A stretch of 64,000 nt of DNA from Dendrolimus kikuchii (Eukaryota; Arthropoda; Insecta; Lepidoptera; Lasiocampidae), in the NCBI GenBank assembly GCA_019925095.2, contig CM034405.1:17546401-17610400 (forward strand). Direction: 5' to 3'. Below, in pieces: positions 34,113-46,198 of the stretch. The translations under genes and the position numbers were made by a program. Within the stretch, counting starts at the first letter, position 1. The number at the start of each line of letters is the position of its first letter. Below the pieces are notes generated by a model that did not search any database, was not told the DNA's origin, and worked only from the letters and a program-made list of their open reading frames with translations.

Positions 34113-35224
34113 TATACATAAATATACGTAAAAATATCAAATATCACTATGTTGTAGGTAGTGCTTTTTTGTCATGTTTCAAAGTATCAAATGTAAAGAA
34201 ACAAAGACTTATAAGGTTTGCCTAATTTAGTCCAAAACATTTCTTTTAAATAGTAAAATATCAAAAAACGGGAGAAAAATGACTCTTAAATTGCTACTTC
34301 ATAGTTCAAAAGTTAGATATCATGTTTTAGCGTTTGTAAATGAACATATTCCTACCTATTATGGATGAAACATTGTATATTTCGTAACATATGTATGTAT
34401 ATGTGTAAACTACATTCAATGTATAAACTACATTCTTTTACACTTTTTAATCTTTTGTTTTGAGGCTTAAAGTCTCCGGAAAGATACTACGTCTTTTGAC
34501 TCAACAAAATATCATTAAAGGACATCATTATCATTTTTCTTTACACCAAGTGTTTGCAATCGAATACCGATTAAAGTTCATGTTTTTTTTCACATTCAAT
34601 CATAATCAATGCCTGTGCGTTGGTGTTAAGGGAGCTGCATACGTCTAGTCATCGCAGCGGACAACGAACTACTGGCTATCGCAACGCGGTAGTTGGTCTA
34701 TCTCGCTCGCACATCATCCGTCCCGCTCACACATTGTGCTATGTATTGTACTAGCTATACGACTTATTAATATTTGTACTTAAGGTTACCGTTTCTAAAA
34801 TAAATTAGTTCAGCTCACATCAGTACTTGACAGTGAATAATACTACTCTCTGCCATCTGAAGTATCATTTAACCTCTACCTCTCGCTGCTATAGTGCCAA
34901 TCAAACCAAAAATAGAACGGAATCATTTTCTAGAACCTGTTTAATGATACCATACACGCTTATGTACATTTAAAAAAATCACGCCTTAGTTGTATGTATG
35001 ACGGCTATCCAATATTAGTTTATTTTTACAATGTAAATACATTGTTTTATAGCGACATATATTCCTAGTACTAAAAGTTTTCGAAAAAAATGACAATGAA
35101 ATACATAGACAGATAGACGGACGGACAAGACCATCGTATGAGATTTGTTTTTGCCAAAATAGCTACGAGAACTTGTAATTGAGAAGTATAAAAATATTGT
35201 GTGTCTGTGCAGTTCACACGCAGT
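34113..35224. other. AT-rich intergenic sequence
   Basis: No gene recognised. 34640-34740 is more GC-rich, without a recognisable element. Confidence 0.3.
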
Positions 35225-35592
35225 AGAAATGAAACTTTAGAGAATATACTCACAGATAATTCTTCTTTAACTTTTATGAATATAAATATAATTATTTTAG
35301 CCTACATCCGTCAACATATTATAATTCAAAATAAACTTCCGTAAGTATCACTTAATTTTTCACTGTTTAAGTCTGTAAAATATTATTATCAGTTTTATTT
35401 CGGTCCAAATTGGACTTATGTTTAATCATCGGTCTTATTGACTCTCTAATCTGTCCTGCACAATGTAAAACTCGTAGCTCATTTTCTGTGGGCTTAGTCC
35501 TATATATTTGTGTTTATGCTTTTTTTAGTGTCGCTTATTTGTTTCATCGAGTTTCAAATCACAACGATTCTAAAGAAGTTACACTTCAAAAA
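35225..35592. repeat. TIR repeat M2, intact copy
   Basis: Inverted ends AGAAATGAAACTTTAG and AAGAAGTTACACTTC bracket 368 bases related to the LTR-split copy at 13111-14042. MITE-like, no coding content. Confidence 0.6.
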
Positions 35593-36260
35593 TAGTCTAG
35601 TATAGCAAAGGTTTGCGTATTAGGGGCAGAGGCCTTTGCCTCTATTTTTGTTAGACAACAGATATTGGACACCCTTGTAGCAAATAAAGAATTTGTAGGA
35701 ATTGTCTCTAAGTGTCTGGATAGTGTCACTACTAGTGTCACTTTATTCCTTAGACAGTGTCGCGAATGTCGGAGACGTCTGGTTTGTTCTCAATAATGTT
35801 GATTTGACGTTTTATTAGAGAAAAGGATTAAGATACCTTTTGTATTGAATTTCCTAGTAATTTAGGAATGTCAAAGTATTAATTATAAATCTGTTAAGGC
35901 CACAGCCTTAAACATGGTTCGACACATCGAACCATGCAGATTTGAAAGATTCCGTTACTCAGTTAATGGAGCTCGCAACGTGTTTTATTGGTTCAACAGT
36001 TCTTATTTACTAAGAAACATATCGTCATGGCAACGAAAATGACAGCGACAATTTTAATGTGTTGCTCTCATGATTAGTTCCACCTGCGCTTCGTTACATG
36101 GCGTTACAAAGACGAAGTTCGACATGACATACGTATTTACATATCCTTTTTTAAAGTATGTGAAGCCGCGGGAAAATGATAGTATATTATATGTACTGTT
36201 GCATAAAAAAAAGTTGTTTCTATCTCCTATATTTCAATTAATAACCCTTGATAAAATCAC
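35593..36260. other. Intergenic sequence
   Basis: No gene recognised. A 10-bp perfect inverted repeat (CATGGTTCGA/TCGAACCATG) sits at about 35914-35937. Confidence 0.3.
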
Positions 36261-36263
36261 TTA

Positions 36264-37247
36264 GGCCGTGTTTTTATTAGACGAACAATGAGCGGCTGCC
36301 TGTTCGCTGGCTGACTCTGAGCGGCGTATCGGTCGCCAACTTGATGTCAAGTTAGCAGCGAACTGTAGCGTATTAGCCGCGAAGTACATGTGAACTCTTC
36401 GGAGGGAAGGTAAACGGTTAATGTTTAAAGTGGGTTGTACACTCTCCCGCGGATCGCGACCAAAGTTCGCAGCCGCGATTTGCAGGTGAACTCTGCGCGA
36501 AAAATATGCCCTGTACACTCGCAACGTTCCAGTTTCGTTCGCAATAACGTTCGTGCCTTTGATAGAAATGGACGTCGAAGTTGCTGCTGCCGTGACTCTA
36601 TGCGCCCTAGCGTGCAAACCATATAGGATTATAAATTTCACCTGAGCCTACACCACTATGGCTGGAATCGTTCACTTTCTTTCTACCTATATATGCCCTG
36701 TAACTGGACATTAGCGAGTCCTTTTTTTTCATATCGGCTACAGGCATATTCATAACGGTACTTATTCGCATTCAAGCATCATGCACATAATTTTTGTTTT
36801 TATGATCTTTGTATTTTGACTGCCAAATCACGGGCTCTGCTTGAATACATTCAAGAAGATTTAACTCAAGATCGTTATTCCACGAAACACTCATTTTCTG
36901 TTCGCTCACATCCGCTCGTCACTACGTGCATGTTCGATTTCGCGCGGTGCGAACTAAACGCGAATCCTTTGTCGCGGGACAAAATACCGACATCGACCAG
37001 GGAACACTGCGAAGCGTGACTCGCGTTTAACGGCTTTCGCGTCGCGAGTGTACATCGCGCTTAACGCTGCGCGGCCGACCACGCGCATCGTTCGGTCTAA
37101 TCTACCGCTCACTGAATGAGTCGGCAAGCAAAACGCCGCAAACTGCGTACATTACGCGCTGTATGGACATTCCATTTAGGAATCCCATGGAGACAAACTG
37201 GAAGCAAATAGTTAGCCGTTTATTATACGTCTAATGGGGACACGGCC
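36264..37247. mobile_element. TTA-flanked TIR element (PIF/Harbinger-like), 984 bp
   Basis: Inverted ends GGCCGTGTTTTTATTAGACG and CGTCTAATGGGGACACGGCC are flanked by TTA on both sides (36261-36263 and 37248-37250). A TTA duplication with GG-starting ends is typical of PIF/Harbinger. The interior is GC-richer than the surroundings with no full transposase, so it is non-autonomous. Confidence 0.7.
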
Positions 37248-37642
37248 TTAGGACGCTTAAGTCATTTTCACTTTACAGAAGAAGAAGAAAACAGTTTATT
37301 CCGCTTGTCTCGGTTGCGTCCCGTTGGGAAATCTCATGGATACATTATTTCAGTGCTCGTGATGGACTGTAAGCGTGCGTTCAAAAGGAATACGACATGT
37401 CGCAGATAACAAGGAGCTATCAAAAAAGAGAGAAAGAAAAATAATTTATTTGGCTCAAAACAACATCGCGAGACTCATCGACGAGAAGTATTATAAAAAA
37501 GCGTATTTATTAAGGTACGATTTCATCAGAGTGTCGCACTGTTGAGCACAAATGTTTTTCTTGATGGACTTATCTTAGTAAATCAGTGGCGGATTTAGGC
37601 TGGCTGCCGATCTAGACCCCATGAAAATGCCGCCTTTTAATA

Positions 37643-37895
37643 TCTTATACTAATATATAAAGCTGAAGAGTTTGTTTGTTTAAATGCGCTAATCTCAGGA
37701 ACTACTGGTCTGATTTGAAAAATTCTTTCAGTGTTAGATAGCCCATTTATCGAGGAAGGCTATAGGCTATATATTATCATCATGCTAAGACCAATAGGAG
37801 TGGGGCACCAATGAAGAATGTTTCAAAATCGGGGGATTTTTTCACTTATTTTTTTTAAACTATTGCACGCGGACGAAGTCACGGGCAGAAGCTAG
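37643..37895 (+). mobile_element. Helitron-like element J, complete copy
   Basis: TCTTATACTAATATATAAAG start, CGCTAATCTCAGGAACTAC and TTTATCGAGGAAGGCTATAG inside, and a GC-rich end CGCGGACGAAGTCACGGG, then CTAG followed by T. 253 bases. Confidence 0.65.
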
Positions 37896-38109
37896 TTTAT
37901 TTATATAAATGAAGTACTTAAGAGAAATACCTCATTAATATTACCATCTAATCTAAAAATACTAATAAGTAATTTAAATATAGCTTAAGTGAACTAAAAG
38001 TATTCATACTAGGAAAGTGTCCATTAACACTTTAGTTATTGTCTCTATTAAGGCGAAGACACTTTTGTTCATGTATCCTTAATAATAGCTAGCACATCAC
38101 ACTACACTT

Positions 38110-38400
38110 TTGTTTTGTTTACACCAGTAGTTCAAATGATTTTGTCCTTTTGAGCCATTTTGTTATGTCCGTGTTGTCGAGGAGCTGGATCGCCTCGACA
38201 TTCACGTGATGATGAAGCCGATGCTCGTAAGCTTTCGCGTATTTGGTGACAAACTCCACCTTCAGGTCCCGATGGAGGTCGATGAGGTTTACAATGCCTT
38301 TCAATACTTTATTTTGGAAGCGTTGTATGATTTCGATATTACTTGGTTTGGTACAGTCCCAAAACACCAGACTGGCATCAGAACTTGTTTATAAAGAAGC
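38110..38400 (-). pseudogene. Jockey-like LINE C-terminus
   Basis: Minus frame 38119-38367 reads MFWDCTKPSNIEIIQRFQNK, then IVNLIDLHRDLKVEFVTKYA, YEHRLHHHVNVEAIQLLDN and KWLKRTKSFELLV with stop. W.CTKPSNI..IQR.QNK, DLHRDL and EHRLHHH are typical of Jockey-clade proteins. The PWYVRN-like segment is missing, so there is a small deletion. Only the C-terminus is present. Confidence 0.8.
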
Positions 38401-38455
38401 AGTTTGTAGCCTATTTATGGGTTCTGTAGGTATTTTAGCAGTAATGGAAACCTTA

Positions 38456-38950
38456 AGCTATCTACACACCGAGGCCGCCGGCCTGCCGGCACGAACCCGG
38501 CAGGTTAGTGCCGGCTGGTGGACACGGTGGCTTTAGAAGTTGCGAGTCGTATAATTTTGCCAGCGACACGACAGTAGCGGCATGTAGTCTTCATAATTAG
38601 TAATTGCCAAGCGTCTATTATTTTCATTACTTTTTCGTCGTTCTATTCCATAATGTTTTTAGTTGATAAAAAATCATTAACAACTTATTTCAGTTAATTA
38701 TATTTATTATTATTTTTAAGTTAGTTTTAGTTTCTTTATTCATTATTTTTTATTAATTTCTACTTCAGTATGAGAGATTGCTAAAAATAATTAAAATGGA
38801 AATAAAATAACTTGACAAGTCAATTCCTTGAAAGCCGGCGGGCAACTGGATGATCGGAGGCGTGCCGTTGGATATACGCGCGGGTGTACGTTGCCGGTCT
38901 CATCCGGCGGGTTGAGTCGCCGGATCGGCGGCTTAAGTGTGTAGTGTGCT
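38456..38950. mobile_element. TTA-flanked TIR element, 495 bp
   Basis: Imperfect inverted ends AGCTATCTACACACCGAGGC and the inverse of GCGGCTTAAGTGTGTAGTGT are flanked by TTA (38453-38455 and 38951-38953). Ends are GC-rich (repeated CCGGC) and the centre AT-rich. MITE-like. Confidence 0.65.
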
Positions 38951-38953
38951 TTA

Positions 38954-39839
38954 GACAATTAACATGTTCAGGCGTTCGTCTTTTTTTATATATTCGTAAT
39001 CAAACTAATTCAAATAAATTTCTGATGTCAAAAAAATCCTTAATATTTTGGCGTCCAGAAAATTTAGCTGCGCCCCTAAAATGATGGCGCCCTAATCCAG
39101 GCCTCACGGGCCTATAAGTAAATCCAAGACTGGAGTAAACAGAAACAAAATGTGCGCACACCTTCTTGGAAGATTCGCGAACAACCAAGAACTTTCGGTA
39201 TATATACGTTTATGTATGTAAACAACAACATTAAATAACAACAAAACATTCTGTCTATAAGCAATAATACAATAATTTTAGGGCTTACCCGACTAGGTAG
39301 AGGAGCGAGATGGAATGAATTGGAATGCTCCTCCGTTTAAAAGGAAGATCTTCCAGCGAGGCAATTATTATACCTCGCAGGTGTAGGCCCATCTGTTATT
39401 GTTGGAATTTTGTATATACTTTTTTTACGTGTCGGGAATCGTTTGCGACCTCGATTATTGTACAGCGCCATCCATCGGCTTGTAAGTGTTCCACTACATA
39501 ATGATCTTACTCTAACAATAATGCGTTATTTCATATTGCAGTAATATATTTTCTGTAGCTCTCAATTTAATAATCAAAAGTTGAATAACAAAAATACAAC
39601 ATGGTTGCGACCTCACGTAATTAGTAGCGAGGAGCCGGACTGGATCGGCCGAGGGAATACTCCAGCCCCAGGGAAAGTTTAGGCGATATTATTAGAAAAC
39701 ATAGGGCAACGAAGCACCTCCCGTTCAATATATCGATTAAATCATAATGTAAATTTAATTCTTTCAATATTTCAACAAACATGTCCTGTGTGGACATTAA
39801 AGCGTTAAAAAAAATACTGGAGTACATTATATAAAGGAT
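38954..39839. other. Intergenic sequence
   Basis: No gene recognised. The ATTGTACAGCGCCATC segment near 39457 recurs near 49122, so part is repetitive. Confidence 0.3.
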
Positions 39840-40085
39840 GGAGAACACGATTCTTTTTTTGTAGATTTCTTGTCGGTTTGTTCGAGATTCACGTAAAAAC
39901 TATTGGGCCGATTCCGATGCGGTTTTCGCCGATCGATTAACTCAAATACCAATGTAATTTTTTCACTGACCAATAGTAAATTTTATGTAATAAAATATGT
40001 GATATTTTTTATCTCGGCAATCCCGCGGGAATTTCCCCGGGAGCGGTTTATAGTAGTTCGGGTGCATAAAAATTAGCTTATGCCG
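39840..40085 (+). repeat. Interspersed repeat Q, copy 1
   Basis: GTCGGTTTGTTCGAGATTCA, AATATGTGATATTTTTTATC, CCCGCGGGAATTTCC and GGGAGCGGTTTATAG recur in order at 60600-60945. Confidence 0.7.
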
Positions 40086-40527
40086 ACGCAGTTCTCGAAA
40101 CGGAACTATAATATTTTACCTCCTTGTCCGTCCGCCCATTCGTCTTTGTTTGTAACAGTCGACTAACAGTCTGTTCTTATATATTACTAACCGTTCATAT
40201 GCCTTACTATCGGATAGAATTTGACAAAAGCTCCATACAAGTAATGTAAAAATTTAACTGATAGTAAGGCAAGTGTATGAATAGTAAGACATAGGAACTG
40301 GCCCTAAGTGATTAAAATTTTCAAATAAGTAATGTCCACTTTCAACCAAAGGTAAGGCAAGTGAATGATTAGTAAGATACAGGAACCAGCCATAAGAGTA
40401 TCTGGATGAAATTTGACAGGTAGGTGTGATTGTGTGCAGGTCACACGCAGTAGAAGTGAATGAAAGTGTGACAAGGGGTGGGAGGGATTCTAAATTTCAT
40501 GATGTCACATTTCATATATTTATGCTT

Positions 40528-40690
40528 TAGATATATACATACATACATAACTTCACGCCAGCTCCCTTGCGGGGTAGGCACGAACAACAGAGCGCCATTC
40601 AGGCTTATTCTTACACACCTCACTTGCTTCTTTGACATTCATAGCTCTTGTCATGCACGCTCGTCTGTTCTTAAGGCTCCTGACAAGCTT
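40528..40690 (-). pseudogene. RTE-like LINE, 5'-truncated 3' end
   Basis: (ACAT)n, AACTTCACGCCAGCTCCCTT and onward into CTTAAGGCTCCTGACA; inverse of the last 155 bases of the 52223-55428 family. Confidence 0.85.
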
Positions 40691-41078
40691 AAATGATAGG
40701 CTTAAAGTTTTCTTTCGACACATTTTCCATATGTCGCATTAGTAGCCAAACAAATAGCTTTACAATATAAAATATCTATAGAAATAATATTGAAAATACA
40801 CACCTCTGCTTTTAGAAATAAATATCGTAGTATCGTAATTTTTTTATCGACTACCCGCCATACCTATACTTGGAGAAGTAACGCTTGAACTCTCTTTAAC
40901 TCGCTCCCAGTGCTGGTTTCTGTGAAATCATAAGATGTTTAGTTTATACACCCGATTTGATTACATTATGTTTCTAAAAATAATAACTACCTTCCATCGG
41001 AAGGGAAAATTGGAAAACGTTGTTTGTGTATAACGTAGCTGGTAGTATATTTGAGCTGTATTTTTTAAATAAATTAAT

Positions 41079-41430
41079 AAAACTACGTTTTAACGGTTTT
41101 AAAATCGGAATAATAAAAATGAAATAAACCGCGCTGTTTATTTGATTGTTATTATTCCGATGTTTCCGTTACTTTTCAGTAGCCGTGATCACGGAAAACA
41201 AAACAAGTGTTAATGAGTATTGTTAAAGTTTTATTTAGCCTATCGCCAACTTGTTCATTTTGATTATTTAATTTTAATTTTGTTTATGATTATTATTTAC
41301 TCTATGGGAGCCTAATCTAATTTACCACCGCTTCGCAACATGTTGTGGCTTGAAGAGACGAAGCGGCGCAAGAAACTCTTCAGCAAACATGCCTAGCTCT
41401 AATAAATTTATATAATATTATATAGTGTGT
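41079..41430 (-). repeat. Penelope-linked repeat
   Basis: Inverse of 31350-31729 from AACTACGTTTTAACGG through TGATCACGG, CTCTATGGGAGCCTAATCTA and AACATGCCTAGCTC. The hairpin region is present with paired changes (GTTAC..GTAGC). Confidence 0.65.
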
Positions 41431-42131
41431 TCCAGTTGCTTTTTTTTAATAGCCTCAATGTACAGACACGGCGTGTTTAGAATTTTATAATATTATAGAT
41501 ATACATGTATGAGAGGGGTGCGTGGTTGATGAAAAATTGGCTCGTGAGAATAAAGCAGACCTTCTTCGGATAAACATTTTAATCTTATTTTAAAATACAC
41601 CTTAGAAAAACACCTTAAAACAACTTCGTCCTACACGCAACCAACCATTCTCTTCCGCTCTTGACTAACGACTCTCTGCTAACCGTTCGTTCAATTAAAT
41701 CAAATCTTTATCATTCAATCTACACTTGCGTTCCGTTACACACCAAACATTTTTAACATTCCTACATGTATTTAATTTGCACACGAATGTCTTAAACGTT
41801 TGATTTCTTTAACACAATCCACAGGCGAGGTTGTCTGTAACATCTCACTTTAAAGCGATAACGCTACATTTTGTTCGTGCCTTTACAACAAATAATAATA
41901 ATAATATAATAATAATCGGCTGACAAACACACATATTGTAATATCCCCAAATTAAGCAAGTTACGCTTGTGCTATGAGTAATATACAACGTACTACTCTG
42001 GGGCCGATTCCAGACACCCAGACCATAGTAAATAACGGAGAAAATACGTGTATTAATATAAATGAAAAAATACTGTAGATTAATAACTTTATGTGTATAT
42101 GGTGAACAACAAAGTTTTCTATCTATCTATG
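41431..42131. other. Intergenic sequence
   Basis: No gene recognised. A short (AAT)n run is at 41893-41915. Confidence 0.3.
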
Positions 42132-42134
42132 TTA

Positions 42135-42601
42135 GGGCTTGTCCACATCACCACGTCACGACGTCGTCAACGTAGAACGGTGCGGTGTCGCGGCGCGGTG
42201 CATTGACGTGACGTCCTAATACACGCTCCGGCAACGTCGCCTCGGAACGACGTGTCGGACGTCGTCGAAAACGACACGTGCCTAATGCGCTCGCCTAGTT
42301 CAAAGAGTACATTGTATATACAAGATAAACGTTTCATTGTCCTAGATATTAGTTGTGCAGAAAAACGACAGAAATTATTGATTATATCTTAACAATAGCA
42401 GGAGCAGTATACGTCTTGTGCGGTCCATGTCAATAAAGAGACTACTATTTCACAGGTTCGTGAGTGAAAAATGTACCGGAATTTTACAAGACAACGATTA
42501 ATGTTGCGGAATCGTGACGTGCACTTTTACGACACGGTAACGTAAATTTGCGCGTCACGTCGACGTGCCGCGTCGCGACACCGCACCGTTTTACGTTAAC
42601 G
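42135..42601. mobile_element. TTA-flanked TIR element, right end cut off
   Basis: Left end GGGCTTGTCCACATCACCAC follows TTA (42132-42134). The inverse of its next section (CGCGACACCGCACCGTTTTA) is at 42571-42590 but stops at ACGTTAACG where the BEL LTR begins. The terminal 25 or so bases of the right end are absent on both sides of the BEL element. Confidence 0.65.
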
Positions 42602-42770
42602 TGTTTGTAACGATCCTCTTTAGTATATAGTTCGTTTTATAAGTTTTATACAGACATGTCACTCTTATGTCAAGTTTCGGTTTTACAATATATTAGTTAA
42701 TTTTATCCAAATTTTCTTTTAGTTATTTTACCAAGTAGTAGCTCTCCTAGACCAGGAATCCACCTTAACA
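42602..42770 (+). repeat. 5' LTR of BEL/Pao element
   Basis: TGTTTGTAACGATCC to CCACCTTAACA. The first 166 bases match the 3' LTR at all but one position (ACAATAT versus TCAATAT). Confidence 0.9.
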
Positions 42771-42946
42771 TTTGGTCCTAGGAGCCGGATAGGCAGTGGT
42801 GTAGTAAAAGTTTTGGTGCATATGTGTATTTTTGTCAAAAGTGAGCAAATGTACTAGAAGTTTTCTTGTCGATTTTTCATATATAATTATTGTATTGTGC
42901 TCACTAATATTCAACTGAATTTTGGTAGAAGTTCTCAAAATACACA

Positions 42947-43675
42947 ATGGAAGGTACAATTAAAATACAATATGATTTACAAGGAAAGATTAGTAGCGGA
43001 TTCACAAATTACAAAAAGTCATCTAAGGCTCGTGTCACACTAGCGTATTTAGAGACAAGATTAGATCAACTAGAAAAGCATTGGACACAATTCGAAGCTA
43101 ATCATTATAACATCGTGAGCAAGGCTGAGAATAGTGATGTTCCGTATCTTAAGGAGAATATTTATGACAGTGTGGAAGAGATTTATATGTCATACAAGAT
43201 TGATTTGAAGGAAGCTCTGTCTATATATAAGCAGATCGGACATCCTAGTACGAGTTCTAATATATCCAAAGAAGCAGATCATGCTCCTCTGAAGTTGCCT
43301 AAGATCATTTTGCCTAGTTTTTCAGGACAGTATTTGGAATGGCAGACTTTTCATGATTTGTTCGAGACATTGATCCATAAGAATACAACTTTAGCCGATG
43401 TACAGAAGTTACACTATTTGAAATGCCATTTGACAGGCGAAGCGGAACAGCTGTTAAGGCACATTCCTGTAACTGATGCAAATTATGAGTCGTGTTGGCT
43501 GTTGTTAAAGAAGAGATATAGCAACAAACGATACATTGCTAATTGTACACTTACTAGATTGCTTGGACAGAGGGCGCTGTCAGCGGAATCTTCGAGTGGT
43601 ATAAAGCTGATTTTGGATACAACTAGTGATTGTTTAAATGCACTAAATAGTCTGGGTATCGACGTGTCTTCGTAG
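42947..43675 (+). CDS. gag: BEL/Pao Gag N-terminal part, ends at an in-frame stop
   Basis: 242 residues. The N-terminal half is helical and charged. Residues about 115-240 (KLPKIILPSFSGQYLEWQTF, then FHDLFETLIH, YLKCHLTGEAEQLL, SCWLLLKKRY) match the DUF1759-type Gag domain usual in BEL/Pao. The frame ends in TAG at 43673-43675, but the same frame continues open to 46198 with sequence that still fits Gag (IVIHLIALKLDIETRKQWEQ). The stop therefore cuts a single Gag-Pol frame; a Trp-to-stop change is the simplest explanation because a Trp is usual here in relatives. Programmed readthrough is possible but has no visible support. Confidence 0.85.
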   Translation: MEGTIKIQYDLQGKISSGFTNYKKSSKARVTLAYLETRLDQLEKHWTQFEANHYNIVSKAENSDVPYLKENIYDSVEEIYMSYKIDLKEALSIYKQIGHPSTSSNISKEADHAPLKLPKIILPSFSGQYLEWQTFHDLFETLIHKNTTLADVQKLHYLKCHLTGEAEQLLRHIPVTDANYESCWLLLKKRYSNKRYIANCTLTRLLGQRALSAESSSGIKLILDTTSDCLNALNSLGIDVSS

Positions 43676-46198
43676 GATATAATTGTAATTCATTTAATAG
43701 CATTAAAACTAGATATAGAAACAAGAAAGCAGTGGGAACAAAGAATCAGTGAGTATACAGATAACTTTCCAACAATTAATGACTTCAAGCAGTTTTTAGA
43801 GTCGAAGTATAGAAGTTTAGAATTTTTAGAACCTCATAAGAAGGATAATAGATCGAAAGAGAGAACTGTTGTAGAGAAGAATGTGTTTAAAGTCACCACT
43901 GTTTCTTGTCCCTTTTGTTCTGAAAATCATTTACTTCACCAATGCAAGAAATTTAGTACGGAGAGCTACGGGAACCGTTACAATTTTGTATTAAAACAGA
44001 GATTGTGTTTCAACTGTTTTGGAGATAATCACCGGGTGTACCGGTGTAAACGCAGTACAAAATGTAATCGGTGTGGTCGACGTCATCATTCGTTAATACA
44101 TCCGGAAGGAAGTGTGAGTACTCCGCCTAATGAAGTTTCTAATCCAGCGGAGTCACACCAGAGTGAGAGTGATGAACAATCGTCGACAGTGGTAAAACAA
44201 GTGTTTCCTAACCATTTTTATGTACCTGGTCATGTAATCTTAGCTACTGCTATTGTTAAAGTATTTAATAGTAAAGGTGAATGTTTTATGCTAAGGGCGT
44301 TACTGGACCAGGGGTCTCAAGCCTCATTCATTACGGAGCACTGTGCTCAGATGTTGGGCCTCCGTAAATCTTCAGTGAAGGGAGTTGTTAGTGGCTTGGG
44401 AGGGGAGAAATCACTTTCCATCAGGTATTCAGTAGAGTTTAATATACAGTCCATTAGTTCTAAATCATTTAGTTGTGATGTACAAGCTTATGTGTTAAAA
44501 CATTTGTCATCAAATCTGCCAACTAGGAGAGTAGAGTTTCATGATTGGCAAGAGCTGTCAAGCTTGACACTAGCTGATAGTCATTTTGGTGTACCGAATA
44601 AGATTGATTTGTTGCTCGGTGCCGAAATATATGCGCAGATTTTGACGAATGGTTTGATTAAGCATCCTTCCGGCGCACTTAGTGCACAAAATACGGAGCT
44701 AGGATGGATTTTGTCAGGTCATGTAGAAGAGTCGGAAGTAGATAATAGTAATAACATTATAAGCTTGCACATAGTAAATAATAATATAAATAAATTAGTT
44801 CAGAGTTTTTGTGGTATTGAGAGTAAGCATCCTTGTAAGGTTTTGTTAGAGGATAAGCAGAAGTATGAAAACTATGTCAAATCCACTACAACTAGGGATT
44901 GCGATAGTCGCTATGTTGTTAGTTTTCCCTTTCGGGACGAAGATCCTCTATGTCAGGACGAGAGTTTACAGGATGTAGCTCTACAGAGTGTAGATTATAT
45001 AGAAAAGAGATTTAATAATTCTCTTTGGCGAGGGATGGAGGTGTACACCAGAGCAATTTATGTTTATTTAGTAGACGGCATCGTGAAGATTATAGATTAT
45101 GCAGAGAAGACCAATCAATTAAATTGCGTGTACATGCCGCGCCATGCCGTTATGTGTACGGACGAAACCGTAAGTAGGGTTCATGTAGTGTTAGAAGCAA
45201 CTGATATATGTACATACATGAGGTCTTTTTATGACAACTCGCTGATTAAAGCATGGTTACGGGTTGATTTGTATCACATATTATTGAGAGTGTATAAGAC
45301 TTTAGTGTTTTTTGTAGCTGATTTTGTACATATTGTACAAATGTGTAGACAAATCAAGGTGGGGAGTAATGATGCTAACAAATATCTGTGGATATTAAGC
45401 AATAATGAAGAAGTCACAGAGATTTTTATGTTACAAGCCGAGGTTAGCATTTTCTTAGCGTTGCAATTAGCTATAAAAAGTCGTAGACAGTTGACTAGAG
45501 ATGAGAATCAGAATTATGAGCACACAGCATGCAAGGTTCTGAATGGGTTTTACGTGAATGACTCTAAGTGTGGATATGAACCTGATAGTCATGTAGCAGA
45601 AATCTATATGCAGTGGATTTGGTCTGATAGAATATCTTGGAATGAACAGATAACTGGCGATGAATGGATTATACTTAGAAAAGACTTATCTGCTCTTTGT
45701 CGACTCATGGTACATCATTGGATTCAAATGAATGACATTGAGATTGATATTGCTTTTTATAGGTTTTGTAATGCATTTGATGACGTTTATGCAGTCGTGG
45801 TATATTCAAGATCCGTCGCTTTAGTTGCTGTAGTAAATAGTGAGTTGTCACGTGTAGAATCGATTCCAAAATCAAGCTATTGTGTGTCTCGCGATTTAAA
45901 CCCTTATGAATTTGTAAAGTACAAGTTGTGGTTGAATGATCCTGAATGGCTATGGCAAGTTCAGTATACTAACGTATACGTGGATATTCCTAAATCAAAT
46001 GTAGAGAAGAAGATTGTGAAATTACATAGGGTTGTTAGTAATCACTATGTACTTCAGAGACTCAAAGTTAGGAAGAAATATTCATCTTTGGAAATATTAA
46101 TATGGCTTGTTGTTTGGTGTAGATGGTTTTTCACGAGGTTTCGGCAAGAGTTTGAAAATACGTGTAGAGATCTTACATATGATGTGCTAGAATGCTAG
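43676..46198 (+). pseudogene. pol: BEL/Pao Gag end, zinc knuckles, protease and eroded RT/RNase H
   Basis: Same frame as the upstream Gag, with no stop for 840 codons (first ATG at 43883). From that ATG: cysteine knuckles CPFCSENHLLHQC, CFNCFGDNHRVYRC and CNRCGRRHH (residues 9-70), then an aspartic-protease-like segment LLDQGSQASFI (about 140-150) and IDLLLGAEIYAQI (about 240). RT signatures follow in the right order but altered: YMPRHAV, VADFVHIVQMCRQIKV and YVND where the family has YVDD. An RNase H-like stretch reads FCNAFDDVYAVVVY in place of an FCDAS-type motif. The segment after it is shortened and integrase is missing. Knuckles and protease look intact; the polymerase active site does not. 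Confidence 0.8.

Noticed and set aside
35905..35940. 10-bp perfect inverted repeat as a regulatory site
   Set aside because: Isolated, no neighbouring gene or second copy; chance level for this length of AT-rich DNA cannot be excluded.
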